NCBI GenBank assembly: GCA_963556695.1
Contig: CAUWAG010000003.1
Span: 6,696,001-6,760,000, forward strand
Direction of reading: 5' to 3'
Length of the DNA: 64,000 nt
Source of the DNA: Anthostomella pinea
Lineage: Eukaryota; Ascomycota; Sordariomycetes; Xylariales; Xylariaceae
In this document: positions 57,224 through 64,000 of the stretch, piece by piece
Position numbering within the stretch: position 1 is the first letter of the stretch
How the letters are laid out: each line of letters opens with the position of its first letter
The notes under the pieces: generated by a model
Databases searched by the model: none
Told to the model about the DNA's origin: nothing
Seen by the model: the letters and a program-made list of their open reading frames with translations, nothing else
Made by a program: the position numbers and the translations under genes

Positions 57224-57460
57224 AAATAGGAGACGGCGGTATATCACTTTTAGGAGGCCGGTTGTACGAGATATCCCAATGAAGCTGGCAAAAATGTGCA
57301 TTGGCCTTGTGCTCAAACTTGCCTTTGTGGTACCCGTAATCATTTCGCTTTTAAATGTACACGTACGCCTCTCTTATTTCACTGTCAAGATAGCCTGTTA
57401 GGCCAGTGAATTTCATCGTACAACATCCCATGGTGAACACCCGTGCGCCACTTGTCTGAC

Positions 57461-58212
57461 TCAGTTTATGAAGTTGATGCAGAAGAAATGTAGGATCATG
57501 CTGCCAACCACGTAATCCGCGAACGCTCTGTAGTGAAGCCTGTCAGTCGGGACAGCAATGTGAGGAGGGAGCAAGACGGGTGACGGACCTCTCTGGTGAG
57601 ACCGATGGAAACTCGGATTTGTTCGCTTCGGTCGTCTGGATTCGTAGAGATGCTGTGGTGTCCAGTTAGCTCTCCCGTCCTTCCATTCATCATGCATGCT
57701 AGCTGGCGGCTGCTGCTGGAACCAGGAGATGTAGAGACATACCGGTGAGGACAAACTGTCCGACAGTAGCAGAGAAGCCCGAGAGGAAAGCGTTGAACGG
57801 CTAAGCACACGCAAATCGTCAGTCAAACTGCAGCCAGGCATAAACCACCACCCAAAATCTCCCCATCCTCTCCCCTCATTTTCCCACAACCCTTGTTTCC
57901 ACCTGAACTTCCGCCACCTAGGAAGGGGGCGCAACTTACATAGTTGCCCGCCAGCACGCAGTACGCGAACTGCAGGGCACCGACGACAACCAGGAAGGCC
58001 ATGAAGGCGTCGATCAGCTTTGTGCGCTGCGGCGTCGCCTTCTGGTAGTGCTGCACGAGGCTGAGGGCGACCTGGTCGATCTGCTGCGCGCCGCTGCTGG
58101 CCGACTTGGCGGCGCTGCTGCTGGCGTTGCTGAGCGCAGCGGAAGCAGAGGCCGTGGTGGAGGACGAGGACGACGTCGTCCCGGACGAGGTGGCGGACTT
58201 CTTGGGCGCCAT
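57461..58212 (-). CDS. Oligosaccharyltransferase subunit OST2 (DAD1)
   Basis: Four exons: 58212-57940, 57800-57743, 57652-57589, 57527-57461; 153 residues. All introns GT-AG (GTAAGT, GTATGT, GTCCGT donors) and phases fit. The N-terminal 45 residues are Ser/Ala/Thr-rich and variable. The conserved DAD1/OST2 part follows: KLIDAFMAFLVVVGALQFAYCVLAGNY, PFNAFLSGFSATVGQFVLT, ASLRIQ, and the C-terminal PERAFADYVVGSMILHFFCINF. It is a three-helix subunit of the complex that transfers glycans to Asn in the ER. It converges on GRASP with 237 bp between stops. Confidence 0.92.
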
Positions 58213-58650
58213 GTTTGTCTTGGGTCGTGGGCTCTGGTAGAGTGTGCTGTGGGTGGTCTTGTTCGCTCGAGGACCTCGAAGTAGGTACGGTAGGTAGGTG
58301 TTGACCACGAATTGGGTTGGCTGGACCCTCGAATTGATTGAGCTAGGTTGACTGGCGTAAGGGGACACGAAGCTTCAAAAGTTCCCAGTTACAGCAGTGT
58401 GACGAATCAGGAGAGGAGGGACACCTGCAGCTGTGGCTAGTGCCCGAGAGCTTGAGCCACACTTGTCTGCTAGTGCCCATTCCAGCTCGGCGTCATTGGA
58501 TGACCCCCTCGTCGTTGCGAAGCTCTGGGGAAATCCGAAGTACCGTCTCCATACCTTCGACACAGTCCTCGTCCAACACCAGCCCCTTGCGCATCCAAGT
58601 GATCTTCTTACTATTCAAACAGACATCATCTTCCAGGATAAACTATCACA
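58213..58650. promoter_or_regulatory. Divergent promoter region OST2/TMEM14-like
   Basis: 438 bases between divergent starts with nothing else recognisable. Includes a GTAGGTACGGTAGGTAGGT array at about 58281-58300. Confidence 0.5.
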
Positions 58651-59078
58651 ATGGTAAACCGACCCGCAACCACTGCAGACCGACCAAGCTAACACCATCC
58701 ATTGCTAGTCTCTGCATTACATTGCTTACAGCCTCGGCGCCCTGACAGCGGGCGGCGGCACCATGGGATATGTCAAGACCGGCTCAGTCCCTTCAATTGC
58801 AGCGGGCATGACCGTCGGAATCCTCTGTATGTTCCTCTACAAGCACAGGTAGGTGCGCGCAACACGCTAAATCTAACATAATCGCAGACGGCCTGGGCGG
58901 ATACCGCATCCAGACGCGCCAGCCCTACGGTGTTGAGCTCGCCCTGCTCGCCTCCATCATCCTCGGCGGCTCCTCGATTCCCCGAGCTCTGCGCCTCCGC
59001 AAGACCGTCCCGACTATACTGAGTTTGGTGTCCCTCTTCGGTCTCTTGACTTTCGGCAGGGCTTGGAATGCATTATAG
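58651..59078 (+). CDS. TMEM14/UPF0136 family small membrane protein
   Basis: Exons 58651-58653, 58709-58826, 58888-59078; 103 residues. Exon 1 holds only the ATG; the donor GTAAAC follows immediately and the acceptor is TGCTAG, with GCTAAC as branch site. Intron 2 runs GTATGT to TCGCAG. The protein shows the four-helix TMEM14 pattern: YIAYSLGALTAGGGTMGYVKTGSVPSIAAG (glycine-rich, with GYxKxGSxxSL-like signature), GLGGYRIQ, ELALLASIILGG, and TVPTILSLVSLFGLLTFGRA. Family members sit in mitochondrial or ER membranes; TMEM14C aids porphyrin import in animals. No long open frame marks this gene because of its short exons. Confidence 0.88.
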
Positions 59079-59433
59079 GAGGGCGAGATTCGATGGAGGG
59101 ACGTGGCGCAAACCGGAGGCCATGGCGTTGATACATGTATTGGACGTCGTTAAAACATTGATTTGAACGTGTGCTGCTTGAAGAGGAATGTGCCGATAAC
59201 TTGCGGTTGAACCCACATAGACTCTGCCCGCGGAGGAGAGTGAAGATGCCACCCCTGACTGATATGTATCATGCCGCTTCCCATAAAAGAACAAGTCCAA
59301 TGCCTCGTCAGGGTCCTTCTAAACGCCATGCTATGCAAAACTCAACCACCCCCCATATTATACATCGAGTCTCGTGGGCGTCCGATCCGCGTCCGTTCGG
59401 TCGTGCTTCGTGATTTCTCGCTCTCTCCCTTGC

Positions 59434-59755
59434 TCAGGAGTTCTCGTCGATCTCGGACCAAACCTTCTTGATCTTCTCGCGCTTGGCCTTGGCGATCTCG
59501 CGGTTGACGGCGGTGCGCTTGAGTCGCTCGGCCCGCAGACACAGGTTGACCCTGTGCTTGGCGTCGTTGCACATGCCCATCGACTTCCACAGGAAGCCCC
59601 TGGCGTGGCATTCCTCGAGAGCGGTCATGACTTCTTCGCATGCTGTGGTTTGCGAGCAGGGTTAGTTAGTCTATCTGCTGCAGTCGTCGCTGGGCATGTT
59701 TCTTTGGATGGATACGCACCCGTGTTGTCTTTTGTGTGTAAGTGAGGATGCATCT
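59434..59755 (-). CDS. Twin Cx9C protein CMC2 (cytochrome oxidase biogenesis)
   Basis: Exons 59755-59722 and 59642-59434; 80 residues. The intron runs GTGCGT to ACCACAG. Start MHPHLHTKDNT is typical. Two Cx9C motifs are present, CEEVMTALEEC and CNDAKHRVNLC, forming the CHCH helical hairpin imported by Mia40 into the mitochondrial intermembrane space. The basic helix RLKRTAVNREIAKAKREKIKKVW closes the protein. Known role: assembly of cytochrome c oxidase. It lies divergent to the prefoldin gene with 361 bp between starts. Confidence 0.92.
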
Positions 59756-60116
59756 TGACGACTGCACTGGCACGATACCCGGCGGACGTTCGTAGTGAGG
59801 TAGGTAGGTAGGTATTCGCTGTCGCAGGAGATCAGTCGAGGTTTGCGATGGGCCGATGGCGACAATTTTGGGAAGGCGTCCGATCCATCCCTTAAGACCG
59901 AAAGCATGGGCCACATCGCGCCTGCCTCCACATTCCCCCTCCAATCGATCTCCAGCGCTCTCAACCAGCGAGGCATTGGACATTGAACCAGTGCAACAAT
60001 TGATTTTCACCGGCTGGCCAGAGAAATCTCATTTCAGTGACGTCTGATATCAACTCAACCTTTTCCATATCACTGATTTTGCCAGTACATAACGACGGTC
60101 CAAGACACCCTCCATC
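59756..60116. promoter_or_regulatory. Divergent promoter region CMC2/prefoldin 2
   Basis: 361 bases between divergent starts. Includes a GAGGTAGGTAGGTAGGTA array at about 59799-59814. No other gene. Confidence 0.5.
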
Positions 60117-60854
60117 ATGGCATCCAAGACGGTGTCTGCGAAAAAGCAGCAAGGCGAGTTGCCCCTGAGAGAAGTCTGGAGAGAGATCCATGATGAGCTT
60201 GCGCTAACCCTGACTGCAGAGCTGCAAACGACATACTCAAATTACAAGAACACGCTGCAGCAGCTGGCCACCAAGATCGGTGACGTTGAGCAAGAAGCTG
60301 AAGAGCACAAGTTAGTACACTGGGATGAAGGATGCCCCTTTTTCCTTCCCGGCGAATGCTGCTCAGCCCTTTTATTACATCACTATCACTGTGTCATGTT
60401 CACGAACAGCGCGTTCGCATGGATTTCCGTCTTTAGCGTGCATCCCAAGTCTGATCACGAACCTCACCGCTCTGTCCGCCGAACATCACCGCTCATTTAC
60501 GTCGAAAAACTTGGCTTACTGTTGCTTTTCCAGGCTGGTCCTAGACACTCTGGATCCACTGCCCGGAGACCGAAAGTGCTTCCGGATGATCAACGGCGTC
60601 TTGGTTGAGCGGACCGTCAAGGACGTCGTTCCCGCTCTCAAGACCAATGCCGATGGCTTGAAGAAGGTACTCGATGACCTAGTCAAGCAGTACAAGACGA
60701 AGCAGGATGACTTGGAGAAGTGGAAGGTAGGTGGTTACATCTCCTGTCAACGGGGCATCCGGGTTTCACCGCCCACACCCCCGGACATGGAGGCCGTTAG
60801 CTGACAGCACTGTCTCTGCAGAAGAAGAACAACGTCCAGGTCGTGCAACAATGA
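60117..60854 (+). CDS. Prefoldin subunit 2 (Gim4)
   Basis: Four exons: 60117-60153, 60220-60310, 60534-60726, 60822-60854; 117 residues. Prefoldin is the cytosolic hexamer that hands actin and tubulin to CCT. Conserved parts: YSNYKNTLQQLATKIGDVEQEAEEHKLVL, DPLPGDRKCFRMINGVLVERTV, and LKKVLDDLVKQYKTKQDDLEKWKKKNNVQVVQQ, two coiled-coil arms around the beta hairpin. Intron 1 is best read as GC-AG (donor GCGAGT, branch GCTAAC, acceptor TGCAG): its removal gives MASKTVSAKKQQELQTTYS, the usual short N-terminus, while retention keeps frame and adds 22 residues. Intron 2 is unusually long (223 nt) for this window. Confidence 0.9.
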
Positions 60855-63800
60855 CACACTCAACATTTGGAGTGCATTCTGCGGGCGTGTGTGGGACGCG
60901 GTATGGCCGTTATACATGCTGTCGTGACGGGAGCAAACCCCTGAAGCACTTGACAGATGCCCGGAGAAGGCGACTCCTTGTAGGAAATTGTCACTTTCTC
61001 GGTTGCCCTAGACTAGTTGAGTGCATATCGGGTCCACAGACATGACGCTTCTCGTGAGTGTCAGGATCGAGATCCAGGCGCGTCATTGCATGGGCTTCGA
61101 CAATGGAGGGTTATGATGCCATAGACCCTGATTTCAACCGTCGGCCACGTCTCGAGCGATATCAAAAAGATGGTGTTGATGCGTTGTACAATAATATCCC
61201 AGCTGCAGGGAGTGGAGCCCAGCGTCAACGGCGTCTCTCGGTGCCCAACGACGAGCCTTCGTCGAGGCTGTGAGACCTTGCCGGTTGCAGCCGACAGCGA
61301 TTGGTGGGCAGGCCGCTGACGGGTAGTGGCTGTTTTGGCTGGTCATGAATCAATCGGTTGAGTAGGGCGACCTGCGCCGAAGCTGCATATGTGTAAGGCA
61401 CTTTATTATTCGCATGCATCCCTCATCTACCAACGTCTATGCTGGCTTGTTTGTGTGTGCAAGGAATGCCCAGGACGAGTATTACCTCTTGTATTAGCAG
61501 ATGGCCCAGAAGGCGGGGTCTCCGGTTCTCGTCTGTATTCCCGTGTGCCACATCATGAGACCCTATAATAAGGTAGATGACGACCTAGGCGGACAGCTGT
61601 CTGCGATAGCAACGTGCGGCTTGGAAGAAGAGGAATGACTTATTCCATAAAGTAGGTGGTAAGCCATCCATCCAAGGCGAGACCTGCATGTTCAATCCCA
61701 GGGGATCATGGAGGGGAGTGACGATATAACATAACTTTTCGCGGTTCCGATCGCAAAACTGTGCCCAACTTCTGGACCGGGGTGTATCCGGCCGACGCGG
61801 AACTTCCGGGTATGTGGAAGACATGGCGCAACATGTGTTGTAAGTTGTGTGTTGTAAGTTGTTTGATGATACCGCACCGCAGGCAGGACAGTGCAGGTCG
61901 ACCGGAATAGGGAAGTATACACGAGTGATCGTTCGAGGTTGAGGAAGTCGGCACCACGACCTAATTAGCGATGACTTCGTGGTGCTATCTCCAGCGTGCC
62001 TGAATCTACACCACTTCCCCGGACCATGCGGTGTATAGAATCGCCGGCGAATTGTATGACGGTGGTACCTATGGGTTCACCAATGACTTGCTCTTCCAAC
62101 GCAGCGGCGCCCGTAGATTCTAGCGTTCACATGGAACACGGACAGGCCAGATGCTAGATGGCATGCCCGGGCTTAGCAGGTCGGATAAATGGTGGGCGAG
62201 TGTTCTACTCCTCGGCGATTGGGCATTGACGGGGACGATATGTAGGTGTGGCAGGACACGAGTTGGGCCGCATACAACATGCATGTCAGTACATTGGCGA
62301 GAGCAGGCAAAAATAGAAGCCCCCCTTCTGCAACTCTGTGTAGCCCCGTACCACGACATGCAGGGTTGGCCAAGGCGGAGAGACACGATATGATGGGTTG
62401 TCTGGGTTGAAGATGGCGATGATGGCATCGCACGAGTACACGCACGGTGTACAATACCTTGCCCCTGTGGTCTGCCAGGTCTTCTCCGCTTTCCAAGAGG
62501 AGTAGATGACGAATATCCAGTCCTAAATGCAAAGGTAAATCAGCAATTACTGCCAATCAGAGTTGTTACCTGCGACTGAATATTTCGATTGGCCAGCACC
62601 TTTGTTCTCGCGTGGCTTCTGCTGTTGCGACACAGCCTTGTGCCATATTCTTAATTCCACTTCGGACTGCATCTCAAGTCCTCATCCGTCGTGACCTGAC
62701 GTCCAGGCAGACCTCCACACAGGGGCGACAACCCCCATCAGGCTGCCGCAAGGATCCCGTTCCTGTCGGCTAGGTGCGTTCGCTGGCAGACGGTTGAGGT
62801 GGGTGACGCATTCTCGAATCCGCAGTGGCGCCTGCCCATCATCGTCATCCCATCTTGGTGGTGAGTGCTAAGGGTCCCACCACATACGAACCACGGCAAC
62901 CAAAGCAGAGACAGATAACGTTGAAAAGCAGGCAATATGGTGTGAAGGGTAGCGGCACATGCAATCCCCAAGGGAAGGACGTCAGCCTTGAGGTATTTCG
63001 TGTGACGTACCTTGGTTGTTCACCGCTTGTCACCCGATGGACCCATCAGTGTTCCGTTATACTCATGTCAAGCCTACTGGAATGGGGGTAAATGTGAGGC
63101 CGGGGTGGTGTATGTGAGACCACAACCACATGCGAGGTAAGGCTAGAAGTAGGCAGAAAGACATGACGCTAGTTCCGCTGGATAAGTTGCAGAGGTGTGA
63201 GACAGATTATAGTAAGAAGATGATATTGTAGTTGAGAGCACTTCCCTATAGCCACTGTCAAATGAGGATGGGAATAACACATGTAAGAAGAGGCGTGTGG
63301 TTCTGTCATTTCTCACTTTGCCAGACGTAAGCGGTAGTGGTACTGGGCTGATTTAACCTACATGTATAATGTACCTTTTATGATACGTGCATGTACCCCG
63401 CTGCTCTACCGTTAAGGTACATACAGTACTGTGCATCTTTGTAAAAGAATTCCATGCGACATGAACATGGCAGCCGGGGACCGTTCAATGTTGACCGCAA
63501 AGTCATATCCAGAACAACATTACCCGCCCTAGATACACCTCAAGCACGGCGCTGTCCCAAGTTACTGCACACACCCCTCAGCCTGTCACGTGGAAACCGT
63601 TCCAGACAGTATCCCTCAGTCATACGAAGGTATTTTCACATACATGTACGTTTGTCTTATGCATTTATTATTATCGCATCTGTTTCCTTACGACCTGACG
63701 CTGCTGCAAGCCGCCCAGCGTCAGTCTGCCTACCTACATACTACCTACATACCACATTGCTGTGAGGGCCATGCGCGTTCTAACAGGTCATTTGCCAGTG

Positions 63801-64000
63801 ATGAGCACACAGCTGTCCCATATTGGCCAGTCATTCCCAAAGCAGGTAAGCCAACCTTGGAAGTCTTTCCCAGTCTTGACTCTTCCCCAGGCCGTCCCCA
63901 GGTACAGCTTGCGTAGGTATCCTGTGCCCCTTCCCGTACCCGAACCTCTACCCTACATTACCGTACCTCCCCGCCTCGACCCAGGTCTGGTTCTGTCTGG
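60855..64000. other. 3.1-kb right end without recognisable genes
   Basis: Includes the prefoldin terminator. Short frames at 61058-61273, 61585-61957, 62120-62556 and 63454-63916 have no family resemblance or linking splice signals. A CTACCTACATACTACCTACATAC array lies at about 63728-63752. Nothing else is supported. Confidence 0.5.

Overview
The window is nuclear DNA of a filamentous ascomycete (Pezizomycotina, most likely Sordariomycetes). Supporting evidence: many GT-AG introns of about 50-65 nt with fungal branch sites; fungus-typical families (HET-domain, RTA1-like, WSC/glyoxal oxidase, DHA-type MFS, ARG-13-type carrier, FAP1/NFX1, Wss1-like WLM protease); small secreted proteins; and an AT-rich, terminally inverted transposon relic with C-to-T-like decay that resembles repeat-induced point mutation (RIP).

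Layout. 1-2.7 kb: 3' end of a microsomal-type epoxide hydrolase, a small unknown three-exon gene and a gamma-glutamylcyclotransferase/AIG2-like gene. 3.2-8.3 kb: a decayed zone with a HET-domain pseudogene and a YeeE/YedE sulfur-transporter pseudogene, each with one nonsense codon and two frameshifts. 9.6 kb: a candidate Cys-containing small secreted protein. 10.9-26.9 kb: mostly conserved cell-biology genes, namely ARS2/SERRATE, TspO/MBR, an ornithine-type mitochondrial carrier, a kelch/DUF4110 protein, a Wss1-like protease, a small secreted protein, the SWR1 subunit Vps71 and a conserved unknown. 27.2-29.4 kb: a TA-flanked inverted-repeat element followed at once by a broken M35-like metallopeptidase. 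30-33.5 kb: FAP1/NFX1. 34.4-40.7 kb: cytochrome P450, FAD monooxygenase and MFS transporter, a compact set that looks like a small oxidation/export module. 40.7-44.9 kb: no gene recognised. 44.9-48.8 kb: a secreted protein with five WSC domains joined to a copper-radical (AA5_1) oxidase. 52.1-54.3 kb: an RTA1-like membrane protein with a long 21-residue-repeat tail. 54.5-60.9 kb: three successive head-to-head housekeeping pairs (TGS1/GRASP, OST2/TMEM14-like, CMC2/prefoldin 2). 60.9-64 kb: no gene recognised.

How the genes may work together. The P450 and the flavin monooxygenase are divergently transcribed from a 418-bp gap and the MFS gene follows the monooxygenase, so co-expression in oxidising and exporting a small, perhaps aromatic, molecule is plausible; no backbone synthase is visible in the window. 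The other genes are independent housekeeping or secreted functions. Nothing here is clearly a new multi-gene system. The most unusual items are the 21-residue repeat tail on the RTA1-like protein, the tetrapeptide minisatellite tail of TGS1, the five-WSC oxidase, and the pattern of nonsense and frameshift decay in three non-essential genes, one of them next to the transposon relic. Splice sites are read by eye from consensus, frame and family resemblance; no alignment or expression data were available.
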